Source: an uncultured Methylococcaceae bacterium (GTDB taxonomy: Bacteria; Pseudomonadota; Gammaproteobacteria; Methylococcales; Methylomonadaceae). Taken from it: a stretch of 7,313 nt of DNA. The translations under genes and the position numbers were made by a program. Positions 1 through 6,674 of this stretch are shown here, in pieces. The stretch is taken from positions 1 to 7,313 of the forward strand of contig CAIUYS010000404.1 of NCBI GenBank assembly GCA_903903365.1, given 5' to 3'. Position 1 is the stretch's first letter. Each line of letters opens with the position of its first letter. A model generated the notes under the pieces. That model had not been told where the DNA came from and did not search any database. It saw nothing but the letters and a program-made list of their open reading frames with translations.

Positions 1-285
1 AAAGACACCGCAGAAAAAATTGCCCGCTTACTGGTCATCGACAAGTTGGTGGCTTGTGTCAACATTTTACCTTGCATTACCTCGGTCTATCTCTGGCAAG
101 AACAATTAGAATACGCCCAAGAACATTTATTACTGATTAAAGCCCCTAAAAACAGCTATCAAGCCATTGAAACGAGCATTAAAAAGCACCACCCTTACCA
201 ACTTCCTGAAATAATTGCCGTCCCTATTGAAAACGGCTTACCTGAATACCTGCATTGGATTGATTCATGCCATACTTACAACTAA
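1..285 (+). CDS. cutA: CutA1 family divalent-cation tolerance protein, 5'-truncated by window edge
   Basis: The reading frame is open from base 1, so the gene starts before the window. The 94 residues seen are most of a protein that is usually about 105-115 residues long. A TTG at 46 is in frame but lies inside the conserved core and is not the real start. Seen: the ACVNILP stretch of the family core, a Y-L-W strand after it, and the HHPYQLPEI signature followed by a C-terminal Y-L-x-W-I helix. Known of the family: CutA1 is a small, very stable trimeric protein with a ferredoxin-like fold, historically linked to copper tolerance in E. coli, though its biochemical role is unsettled. Context: its last 19 bases overlap the start of dsbD, the same neighbour as in E. 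coli, so the two are probably co-transcribed. Family assignment is secure; function in metal tolerance is inference. Confidence 0.93.
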   Translation, partial: KDTAEKIARLLVIDKLVACVNILPCITSVYLWQEQLEYAQEHLLLIKAPKNSYQAIETSIKKHHPYQLPEIIAVPIENGLPEYLHWIDSCHTYN

Positions 286-2492
286 TTTTTCTCTGTTTTA
301 TCACCTTGCTTACGCAGTCGCCTGCTCTACTGGCCGACGAAGCGCTCTTGCCGCCCGACCAGGCCTTTAAAATTTCTGCCAAAGCCGTGTCGTCCAATCA
401 ACTTGAAGTTTCCTTGGATATTGCTGAAGGTTATTACCTTTATCGCAATAAAATCCAGCTTATCTCCAAAACCGAACCCATCCCTACCGTAACGCCTGTT
501 TTTCCAGAGGGTAAAACCAAACACGATGAAAATTTTGGCGATGTTGTCATTTACAGAAACAGCCTAAAAATACCGATCTCTTTTGTCGCTGCAACCCCAG
601 TCACCTCCATAAAACTATTAGTGCAATATCAGGGCTGCGCCGATAGAGGTATCTGTTATCCGCCTCAGAAAAAAATATTCGACCTTACGCTGCCAGTAAC
701 GGCACCGGTTACCAATGCCAATCCGCTTGAACTTCTGGTTAAAAAGCTTCCGGGATTAAATTTCAATTCAACGACTGCTGAATTGTTACCTGCCGAACAG
801 GCTTTCCAGTTTTTTGCGACCGTCAAAGATGCCAACACACTGCATGTTAACTGGGAGATCGCCAAAGGCTATTATCTTTATCGTGAAAAAATAGAGTTTG
901 AATTAACCAACGCAACTGGCAACCCCTTGGGAAATTACACCATTCCCCGAGGTGAACCCAAGCACGATGAAGCGTTTGGACAAGTTGAAACTTTTCACAA
1001 CGAACTAAGCTTTGATCTGCCCCTTGTTCGCACCAACAGTTCAGCGCAATCGATTACTCTACAGGCAAAATTCCAGGGCTGTGCCGATCGCGGTGTATGT
1101 TATCCGCCGATGACTAAAAAAATCGATATGGAACTCCCTGCCGCCCAAAACCTAACACTGATAACAAAAGACCAATCAGCGCCCGCTCTCTCCGAACAAG
1201 ATCAGATTGTGCAATCCTTAAAACATGACAGCCTGGCGATGACCTTGCTTACCTTTTTTGGATTTGGACTATTACTATCAATGACGCCCTGTATTTTCCC
1301 GATGATTCCAATTTTATCAGGTATCATCGTCGGCCATGGCAACCACATTAATACCGCCAGGGCATTTTTTCTGTCCTTAAGTTATGTAGTCGCTTCCGCT
1401 TTTACCTACACGGTGTTTGGCGTACTGGCCGCATTATTTGGCAGCAATTTGCAAACCACTTTTCAGCAACCCTGGATTGTTGGACTGTTTAGCGCCATTT
1501 TTGTGCTCCTGTCATTATCGATGTTTGGCTTTTATGAACTGGAGCTACCCAACTCGCTAAAAACCAAACTGCATAACTCCAGCGAAAGACACCGTGACGG
1601 CTCACTCTGGGGCGCTGCCATTATGGGATCCTTATCCTCATTGATTGTCGGCCCCTGCGTAGCCGCACCACTGGCTGGCGCACTTATTTTTATTGGCCAA
1701 AGCGGCAGTGCAGTCTTGGGCGGCAGCGCCTTATTTGCCATGGGCTTGGGTATGGGAGTTCCGTTATTATTATTAGGCGCATCTGCCGGCAAATTACTGC
1801 CCAAAGCAGGCACTTGGCTGTATTCCACCAAAGCTGTTTTCGGGGTTATTATGCTGGCCGTTGCCGTCTGGATGCTCAGCCGTATTTTACCGCCCTCCGT
1901 CACGATTCTGTTGTGGGCGATGCTGCTTATTCTTCCGGCCATTTATCTCAGCGCCATTGATCCGTTGCCTGACAACAGTTCCGGCTGGCGTAAATTGTGG
2001 AAAGGTTTGGGTTTAATGATGCTCGCCTACGGCCTGTTATTATTGATAGGTTTTAGCATGGGTAATAACAACCCGTTAAAACCGCTGCAAGGAATCGGGG
2101 TAAGCACGGCTCAAGCTTCTGAACAGGGACTTGTTTTTGAACGGGTCGCCTCTTTAGCCGCTCTGGAAACAAGAATTCAGCAAGCCAGTGCCAATCATCA
2201 AACGGTGATGCTGGATTTTTATGCCGACTGGTGCATATCGTGTAAAGAAATGGAAGCTTATACCTTTACAGACTCGAAAGTGAAACAGGCTCTTGCCGGT
2301 TTTGTGTTATTGCAGGTCGATGTCACTCAAGATTCTGATGACGACAAAGCCTTGATGGCAAAATTTAACCTTATCGGGCCGCCTGCCATTTTATTTTTTG
2401 GCACAAGCCAACTCGAAAAAACGGCTCATCGGGTGATCGGTTATCAAAATACAGAAACTTTTATCAACACTTTACAACGAGTAAAATCATGA
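267..2492 (+). CDS. dsbD: Thiol:disulfide interchange protein DsbD with duplicated N-terminal domain
   Basis: Inner-membrane reductase that passes electrons from cytoplasmic thioredoxin to periplasmic disulfide proteins (isomerases, cytochrome c maturation factors). Domains seen in 741 residues: a signal peptide (about 1-23, cleavage near ALLADEA); a first periplasmic alpha domain (about 24-146) with C124/C130 in CADRGICYPP; a second alpha domain (about 171-293) with C272/C278 in CADRGVCYPP; a hydrophobic beta domain (about 325-600, probably eight membrane segments) with C342 (TPCIFPM) and C464 (VGPCVAAP); and a C-terminal thioredoxin domain (about 615-741) with C656/C659 in DWCISCK. The C342-C464 spacing of 122 equals that of E. 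coli C163-C285, as I recall it. E. coli DsbD has one alpha domain and about 565 residues; the extra length here is the second copy. The start ATG lies inside cutA with only a weak Shine-Dalgarno sequence, which suggests translational coupling; it gives a proper signal peptide. Confidence 0.95.
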   Translation: MPYLQLIFLCFITLLTQSPALLADEALLPPDQAFKISAKAVSSNQLEVSLDIAEGYYLYRNKIQLISKTEPIPTVTPVFPEGKTKHDENFGDVVIYRNSLKIPISFVAATPVTSIKLLVQYQGCADRGICYPPQKKIFDLTLPVTAPVTNANPLELLVKKLPGLNFNSTTAELLPAEQAFQFFATVKDANTLHVNWEIAKGYYLYREKIEFELTNATGNPLGNYTIPRGEPKHDEAFGQVETFHNELSFDLPLVRTNSSAQSITLQAKFQGCADRGVCYPPMTKKIDMELPAAQNLTLITKDQSAPALSEQDQIVQSLKHDSLAMTLLTFFGFGLLLSMTPCIFPMIPILSGIIVGHGNHINTARAFFLSLSYVVASAFTYTVFGVLAALFGSNLQTTFQQPWIVGLFSAIFVLLSLSMFGFYELELPNSLKTKLHNSSERHRDGSLWGAAIMGSLSSLIVGPCVAAPLAGALIFIGQSGSAVLGGSALFAMGLGMGVPLLLLGASAGKLLPKAGTWLYSTKAVFGVIMLAVAVWMLSRILPPSVTILLWAMLLILPAIYLSAIDPLPDNSSGWRKLWKGLGLMMLAYGLLLLIGFSMGNNNPLKPLQGIGVSTAQASEQGLVFERVASLAALETRIQQASANHQTVMLDFYADWCISCKEMEAYTFTDSKVKQALAGFVLLQVDVTQDSDDDKALMAKFNLIGPPAILFFGTSQLEKTAHRVIGYQNTETFINTLQRVKS

Positions 2493-3004
2493 AACTACCA
2501 GGACTGATACTTATTGCAGCGCTGCTTGCTTTGGGTGGCGGCATTTTGGCACGGGGCTTTTTATCATCAACAGAAGCAACCAAGCCAATACCCTTACCTG
2601 ATTTTTCCTTACCCGATGTAGCCGGTAATCAACATGCTATTTCAGAGTGGCAGGGGAAAATACGGGTCATTAATTTCTGGGCAACCTGGTGCCCGCCCTG
2701 CCTTAAAGAAATGCCCGAATTTATTGCCCTGCAAGAACAATACGCCGCTAAAGGCCTGCAATTTATCGGCATCGCGATAGATGACCAAGAGCCGGTTGAA
2801 AAATACCTCGCCTCAACCAAAGTCAACTACCCCATCTTAATAGGTGACGTTACCGGCATTGCCCTCGCTCACCAACTGGGCAACATTGTTGATGCCGTCC
2901 CATTTACCGTTGTAGTTAACCAACAAGGACAAATTATACATCAACAACCGGGTGAATTTTCAAAAGAACAAATCATGAAAATTATTACCCCGTTGCTAAA
3001 TTAA
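2489..3004 (+). CDS. Membrane-anchored TlpA/ResA-like thiol-disulfide oxidoreductase
   Basis: Predicted periplasmic thioredoxin-fold protein of 171 residues held by one N-terminal membrane helix (about 5-25, hydrophobic and glycine/alanine-rich after MKLPG). Seen: the redox motif WCPPC with C68 and C71, the following KEMPEF helix, the FWATW strand before it, and a cis-proline at P138 in DAVPFTVV, all typical of the TlpA/ResA/DsbE class. CPPC is more usual in ResA/TlpA-type reductants than in oxidants such as DsbA (CPHC). Its ATG shares the 4-bp ATGA with the dsbD stop, so translation is coupled, and DsbD is the natural electron donor (inference from adjacency and from the family). Likely tasks are reduction of apocytochrome c or of metallochaperone cysteines; the sequence does not decide which. 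It could be called DsbE/CcmG-like, but no ccm genes are in view. It is the last gene of the cluster. Confidence 0.9.
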   Translation: MKLPGLILIAALLALGGGILARGFLSSTEATKPIPLPDFSLPDVAGNQHAISEWQGKIRVINFWATWCPPCLKEMPEFIALQEQYAAKGLQFIGIAIDDQEPVEKYLASTKVNYPILIGDVTGIALAHQLGNIVDAVPFTVVVNQQGQIIHQQPGEFSKEQIMKIITPLLN

Positions 3005-3014
3005 GTTTTGATTG

Positions 3015-3064
3015 GATCGCTCTTTGGTAGTGAGCGCATCGGGCACCCTCTGCCATGACAGAGG
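3015..3064 (+). other. Two consecutive hairpins after the dsbD operon
   Basis: The first hairpin pairs GATCGCTC (3015-3022) with GAGCG-c-ATC (3032-3040, one bulged C) around a 9-nt loop. The second pairs CCTCTG (3047-3052) with CAGAGG (3059-3064) around a 6-nt loop. They begin 11 bases after the TlpA-like stop codon. Neither is followed by a T run, so they are not standard Rho-independent terminators; they could protect the 3' end of the mRNA or be a remnant of a repeat. The pairing is seen directly; the role is inference. Confidence 0.45.
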
Positions 3065-3476
3065 AAGGATACCAATGAGCCGCAGATGAAAAAAGAATAG
3101 ATTTCAGCATAAACAAATCAGCTCCATTGATAGGTTTTAGATCCACTATGCGCCCACTATAAGGCTTTTTTTTAGTTAGTCTACATAGGTATTTTTACGT
3201 ATTGTATATTTATTTTCAATAAAAAAATAATCTTAACCAGCGATTTAAATAAAAAATATATTTACTGAGTACTCAAGCTATAGTGAATTGAATCGAATCT
3301 TTTTGCTTACTTGATCTAATTGCTCTTTGGTTGCTCTGGTATCGTAATTATCTACATGGTAGGACGTGCTCACAAATAAACTATTCCACTCTTTCAAATT
3401 TACTCAGGCACATTTGTTTTTTATAAAACCATAAGCCGTTTGCTGTTAAGACAATTTTGTATGAAAACCCTGTTTT
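3065..3476. other. AT-rich non-coding stretch, no gene recognised
   Basis: This part of the 800-bp gap between the redox operon and acnB is visibly richer in A and T than the flanking genes and has many stops in all frames. I recognise no protein remnant, tRNA or known riboswitch. Small features seen are a T8 run at 3166-3173 after only a 3-bp GCC/GGC stem, a short array of GAAT units near 3284-3298, and a 10-base repeat GCTCTTTGGT at about 3020 and 3322, which may be chance. It could hold an unannotated small RNA or be a decayed gene. Confidence 0.5.
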
Positions 3477-3549
3477 GTTAATCGGATTAACCGGTATGGC
3501 ATTCATTTTTTAACACGGTTAGATTATTTTGCTATCATGGTAACCGGTT
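3477..3549. promoter_or_regulatory. Cluster of AACCGGTT-like dyads overlapping the acnB promoter
   Basis: Three related dyads are seen: TTAACCGGTA at 3487-3496, TAAC-acg-GTTA at 3511-3521, and the perfect palindrome AACCGGTT at 3542-3549. A further inverted repeat, GTTAAT-cgg-ATTAAC (3477-3491), runs into the first. Relative to the predicted start these lie at about -55, over the -35 box, and at +1, an arrangement expected for a repressor or dual regulator. The binding protein is unknown; the functional reading is inference. Confidence 0.4.
3510..3538 (+). promoter_or_regulatory. Predicted sigma70-type promoter of acnB
   Basis: TTAACA (3510-3515, five of six matches to TTGACA), a 17-bp spacer, and TATCAT (3533-3538, five of six matches to TATAAT), with a TGC extended -10 at 3530-3532. 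Transcription would start near 3545, leaving a leader of about 255 nt before acnB. It is the best promoter match I found by eye in the gap. Other promoters closer to the gene cannot be excluded. Confidence 0.6.
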
Positions 3550-3801
3550 TTTTGATTTTAGTACCCTATTGCAGTCCTTGTACTAATGGGCTGAGTAGTA
3601 TTTTCGGGTCTTAATGGGGAGACTTATTTTTCATCAAAAACTATCACACGTGTGAAGACAACGATTAAAGAGAACATTTTTAATGCGCACAAGGCCTATG
3701 TATCGCCATTTTTTCGATTTTATATCGTTGATTAGGGGCGTTCAATAAAGCCTGTTCACCCTACAAGTTACCCATTTTAAATAATCTCTAAGGAGTTAGT
3801 C
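3546..3801 (+). promoter_or_regulatory. Predicted long 5' leader of acnB
   Basis: If the promoter at 3510-3538 is used, the acnB mRNA has about 255 untranslated bases. Structures visible in it include an inverted repeat TTAGTAC (3558-3564) / GTACTAA (3580-3586) with a 15-nt loop, a small GTCT/AGAC hairpin (3608-3623), an ATTAAA/TTTAAT pair around 3664-3684, and the palindrome at 3644-3655. It ends with the ribosome site TAAGGAG (3789-3795), six bases before the ATG. No known riboswitch class is recognised. Confidence 0.4.
3644..3655. promoter_or_regulatory. Perfect 12-bp palindrome TCACACGTGTGA, possible operator
   Basis: TCACACGTGTGA is a perfect palindrome about 146 bp upstream of the acnB start codon, downstream of the predicted transcription start. 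It resembles a CRP half-site pair in the wrong order (TCACA then TGTGA), so it is not a CRP site. It might bind a dimeric regulator, or serve a second promoter nearer the gene. The regulator is unknown. Confidence 0.35.
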
Positions 3802-6345
3802 ATGCTAGAACAATACCGCAAACATGTTGAAGAACGCGCCGCTGAAGGCGTTGTGCCTAAACCACTTGATGCAGGGCAAATGGCTGCTTTGGTTGATTTG
3901 CTTAAAAATCCGCCCAAAGGCGAAGAAGAATTTATTCTTAATCTGTTGGCTAATCGGGTTCCTGCCGGTGTTGATGAAGCCGCTTACATTAAAGCGGGCT
4001 TTCTGGCTGCCATTGCCAAAGGTGAAGTCAGTTCACCTATTTTAACCGCTGCTGATGCGACAGAATTATTGGGCACCATGCTGGGCGGTTATAACATCAC
4101 CCCCTTGATAGACTTGCTTGACAACCCTGCCCTGGCACCGATTGCCGTTAAAGGTTTGTCTCATACCTTATTGGTATTTGATGCGTTTCATGATGTTCAG
4201 GAAAAAGCCGATGCCGGTAATGACTTTGCCAAACAAGTGATTCAATCCTGGGCAGATGCAGAATGGTTTACCAGCAAACCACGCACGCCCGAAAAATTGA
4301 CGGTGACCGTTTTTAAAGTTACCGGTGAAACCAATACTGACGATTTGTCGCCTGCACCGGATGCATGGTCCAGACCGGATATTCCGTTACATGCCAAAGC
4401 CATGTTAAAAATGCCAAGAGAAGGCATTACCAATGCAGAACTTCAAATTGAAGAACTGCAAACAAAAGGCTTTCCCGTGGCTTATGTGGGCGATGTGGTA
4501 GGTACAGGATCATCCCGCAAATCAGCAACCAATTCCGTATTATGGTTTATCGGTAATGACATTCCCTTTATACCCAATAAACGTGATGGCGGTGTTTGTA
4601 TCGGCAGCAAAATTGCACCTATCTTCTTTAACACGATGGAAGATTCAGGCGCTTTACCGTTTGAATGTGATGTGACTCACCTGGCAATGGGGGATGTGAT
4701 TGATATTTATGTCTATGAAGGCGTTATTAAACGTCATGATAGTGATGAAGTGATCTGCACCTTTGCCTTAAAAACGGATGTTATTCTTGATGAAGTCCGC
4801 GCCGGCGGGCGTATTCCGTTAATTATCGGACGGGGATTGACTGACCGTGCACGGAAAGCCTTGAGTCTGGAGGCGTCTACTGTGTTCCTGCGTCCGGTTG
4901 ATGAAAAAGACAGCGGCAAAGGTTTTACCCTGGCGCAAAAAATTGTGGGCAAAGCCTGTGGTGTTAGCGGCGTTCGTCCCAATACGTACTGTGAACCCCA
5001 CATGACCACGGTTGGCTCGCAAGATACGACCGGCCCCATGACCCGTGACGAATTAAAAGATTTGGCCTGTTTAGGTTTTTCAGCGGATCTGGTGTTGCAA
5101 TCCTTCTGTCATACCGCCGCTTACCCCAAGCCGGTTGATGTCGTGATGCAACATACCCTGCCGGATTTTATAATGAATCGCGGCGGCGTGTCCTTGCGCC
5201 CTGGCGATGGTATTATTCATTCCTGGTTAAACCGCATGTTATTGCCTGATACCGTCGGCACCGGCGGTGATTCGCATACCCGCTTTCCCTTGGGTATTTC
5301 TTTTCCTGCCGGCTCGGGTTTGGTGGCTTTTGCAGCCGCTACGGGCGTGATGCCGCTGGATATGCCGGAATCGGTACTGGTTCGTTTTACCGGTGAAATG
5401 CAACCAGGTATTACGCTGCGTGATATGGTCAATGCCATTCCCTACGCTGCCATACAGCGTGGTTTGCTGACGATTGATAAAACCGGCAAGAAAAATGTGT
5501 TTTCCGGACGTATTCTGGAAATTGAAGGTTTGCCCAATCTAAAAGTCGAGCAAGCGTTTGAATTATCTGATGCTTCAGCGGAACGTTCGGCCGGTGGTTG
5601 TACGATTCGTTTAAGTGAAGCGCCGATACGGGAATATCTAAATTCCAATATTACCCTGCTGAAATGGATGATTTCTGAAGGTTATGGCGATGTTCGCACC
5701 CTTGAGCTACGCATTAAAAGTATGAAAGAATGGCTGGCTAATCCGGTGTTACTGGAACCGGATGCTGATGCGGAATATTTTGAAATCATCGAAATTAACA
5801 TGAGTGACATCAAGGAACCGCTGTTGGCGTGCCCTAATGATCCGGATGATATAAAAACCCTTTCCGCTGTCGCCGGAACCAAGATTGACGAGGTTTTCTT
5901 GGGTTCGTGTATGACCAACATTGGGCATTTCCGCGCCGCCGGTAAGTTGCTTGAGAAACAGAAAGGTGAACTGCCTACGCGCTTATGGGTTGCACCGCCT
6001 ACTAAAATGGATCAAACCCAATTAACCGAAGAAGGTTATTACAGTACCTTTGGTAAAGCGGGCGCGAGAATGGAAATGCCGGGTTGTTCTTTATGTATGG
6101 GCAATCAGGCACGAGTGGCAGAAAATTCTACGGTAGTATCTACCTCCACAAGAAACTTCCCTAACCGTCTGGGTAATGGTGCCAATGTCTATCTATCTTC
6201 TGCCGAACTGGCGGCTGTGTGTTCAATTATGGGTAAAATCCCCACTTTTGAAGAATATATGCACTACGCCGAACAAATCAGCGAAACAGCGGAAGATACT
6301 TATCGGTATTTAAATTTTAATCAAATGGAAGCTTATACAGCCTAA
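3802..6345 (+). CDS. acnB: Aconitate hydratase B (bifunctional 2-methylisocitrate dehydratase)
   Basis: Cytoplasmic [4Fe-4S] enzyme of the TCA cycle that interconverts citrate and isocitrate through cis-aconitate; AcnB enzymes can also hydrate 2-methyl-cis-aconitate. The 847 residues follow the AcnB order: N-terminal HEAT-like domain (about 1-155, starting MLEQYRKHVEERAAEG), swivelling domain (about 160-370) with GTGSSRKSATNSV at 234-246, then the catalytic domains with GGDSHTRFP (488-496). Cluster ligands are C703 (GSCMTN), C762 and C765 (GCSLCMGN); all sit seven residues before E. coli C710/C769/C772 as I recall them, so the site is intact. The protein is slightly shorter than E. coli AcnB (865): a short gap in the swivelling domain and a C-terminal tail about 11 residues shorter after YRYLNFNQ. 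The start is set by TAAGGAG six bases upstream and by the conserved N-terminus. No other TCA gene is nearby; it appears to be transcribed alone, with a long leader. Confidence 0.98.
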   Translation: MLEQYRKHVEERAAEGVVPKPLDAGQMAALVDLLKNPPKGEEEFILNLLANRVPAGVDEAAYIKAGFLAAIAKGEVSSPILTAADATELLGTMLGGYNITPLIDLLDNPALAPIAVKGLSHTLLVFDAFHDVQEKADAGNDFAKQVIQSWADAEWFTSKPRTPEKLTVTVFKVTGETNTDDLSPAPDAWSRPDIPLHAKAMLKMPREGITNAELQIEELQTKGFPVAYVGDVVGTGSSRKSATNSVLWFIGNDIPFIPNKRDGGVCIGSKIAPIFFNTMEDSGALPFECDVTHLAMGDVIDIYVYEGVIKRHDSDEVICTFALKTDVILDEVRAGGRIPLIIGRGLTDRARKALSLEASTVFLRPVDEKDSGKGFTLAQKIVGKACGVSGVRPNTYCEPHMTTVGSQDTTGPMTRDELKDLACLGFSADLVLQSFCHTAAYPKPVDVVMQHTLPDFIMNRGGVSLRPGDGIIHSWLNRMLLPDTVGTGGDSHTRFPLGISFPAGSGLVAFAAATGVMPLDMPESVLVRFTGEMQPGITLRDMVNAIPYAAIQRGLLTIDKTGKKNVFSGRILEIEGLPNLKVEQAFELSDASAERSAGGCTIRLSEAPIREYLNSNITLLKWMISEGYGDVRTLELRIKSMKEWLANPVLLEPDADAEYFEIIEINMSDIKEPLLACPNDPDDIKTLSAVAGTKIDEVFLGSCMTNIGHFRAAGKLLEKQKGELPTRLWVAPPTKMDQTQLTEEGYYSTFGKAGARMEMPGCSLCMGNQARVAENSTVVSTSTRNFPNRLGNGANVYLSSAELAAVCSIMGKIPTFEEYMHYAEQISETAEDTYRYLNFNQMEAYTA

Positions 6346-6380
6346 GACAGTACGCAGAAAATATCACCAAGATATGCTTA

Positions 6381-6570
6381 GTTACCACGCTCCGGCGCTC
6401 ATCGTTATACACAAATTTCACAAAGCTCGTCATTCCGGCATGGACTGCCGGAATCCAGGCTACATGGACGTATTTAAAATTACCATCCCTGGCACTGGAT
6501 ACCCGCTTCCCGGCGGGTATGACGGTTACTTGAATACTTGTGTAAACGATGAGCGCCGGAGCGTAGGAAC
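6381..6570. repeat. Nested palindromic repeat element (MITE-like or REP composite)
   Basis: An about 190-bp imperfect palindrome. The ends are terminal inverted repeats: 6387-6414 pairs with 6538-6564 at nearly every base with one single-base indel (shared core CGCTCCGGCGCTCATCGTT). The match continues outward with mismatches to 6381 and 6570 (GTTACC against the complement of AGGAAC). Inside lie a second inverted repeat and two hairpins, described in the next entry. No transposase is encoded and I see no convincing target-site duplication. A frame running through it would encode about 75 residues beginning MLSYHAPALIV, but this is repeat sequence, not a gene. The element lies 36 bp after acnB and may fold in its 3' end. 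Confidence 0.75.
6428..6524. repeat. Paired-hairpin core inside the repeat element
   Basis: Outer arms CGTCAT (6428-6433) and ATGACG (6519-6524) enclose hairpin A, ATTCCGGC (6432-6439) with GCCGGAAT (6447-6454), and hairpin B, ATACCCGC (6499-6506) with GCGGGTAT (6513-6520). Between them, ATCCAG (6453-6458) pairs with CTGGAT (6495-6500) and CCAGG (6455-6459) with CCTGG (6488-6492). This GTCATTCC...GGAATCCAG / CTGGAT...ATGAC layout is, from general knowledge, a common intergenic repeat type in proteobacteria, related in style to the Neisseria dRS3 repeats. Pairings are read directly; the family link is from memory. Confidence 0.7.
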
Positions 6571-6621
6571 GATAGGGTGGGATTTTTTACGAGTTGCCTA
6601 AGCCGTTTTAAAAGCATGCCA

Positions 6622-6627
6622 TATAAT
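6622..6627 (+). promoter_or_regulatory. Candidate -10 box for the DUF1993 gene
   Basis: A perfect TATAAT lies 47 bases before the ATG at 6675. No good -35 hexamer is found at 16-18 bp: TTGCCT at 6594-6599 is 22 bp away. The start site would be near 6634. The region is AT-rich, so a chance match is possible. Confidence 0.35.
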
Positions 6628-6674
6628 ATAACGTAACGCATCATTCCTTTTAACCTACATACTTGGAGCCGACT

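Noticed and set aside
1532..1942. A 136-residue minus-strand frame inside dsbD
   Set aside because: It is antisense to the membrane domain of DsbD; its proline/alanine/threonine-rich content is what reverse-reading of such DNA gives.
3152..3173. GCC-8nt-GGC followed by T8 as a terminator of the dsbD operon
   Set aside because: The stem is only three base pairs, too weak for a Rho-independent terminator, and it lies about 150 bases after the last stop codon.
3020..3331. 10-base direct repeat GCTCTTTGGT
   Set aside because: Only two copies about 300 bp apart with no shared flanks; chance is a sufficient explanation.
3644..3655. CRP/FNR-type binding site
   Set aside because: The half-sites are in the opposite order (TCACA before TGTGA) with no 6-bp spacer, so it does not fit either consensus.
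3824..4045. Overlapping frame of 73 residues on the + strand at the start of acnB
   Set aside because: It is a shadow of the very well conserved AcnB frame, with no separate ribosome site or recognisable family.
4734..5039. A 101-residue minus-strand frame inside acnB
   Set aside because: It is antisense to conserved AcnB core sequence and shows no family features.
6371..6574. GATA at 6371 and 6571 as a target-site duplication of the repeat element
   Set aside because: The left copy is six bases away from the inverted-repeat end, and a 4-bp match is expected by chance.
6374..6601. A 75-residue open frame starting MLSYHAPALIV across the palindromic element
   Set aside because: It lies almost wholly inside the repeat, has no ribosome site, and its R-H-S-G-M-D-C-R-N-P-G stretch is just the translation of the hairpin repeat.
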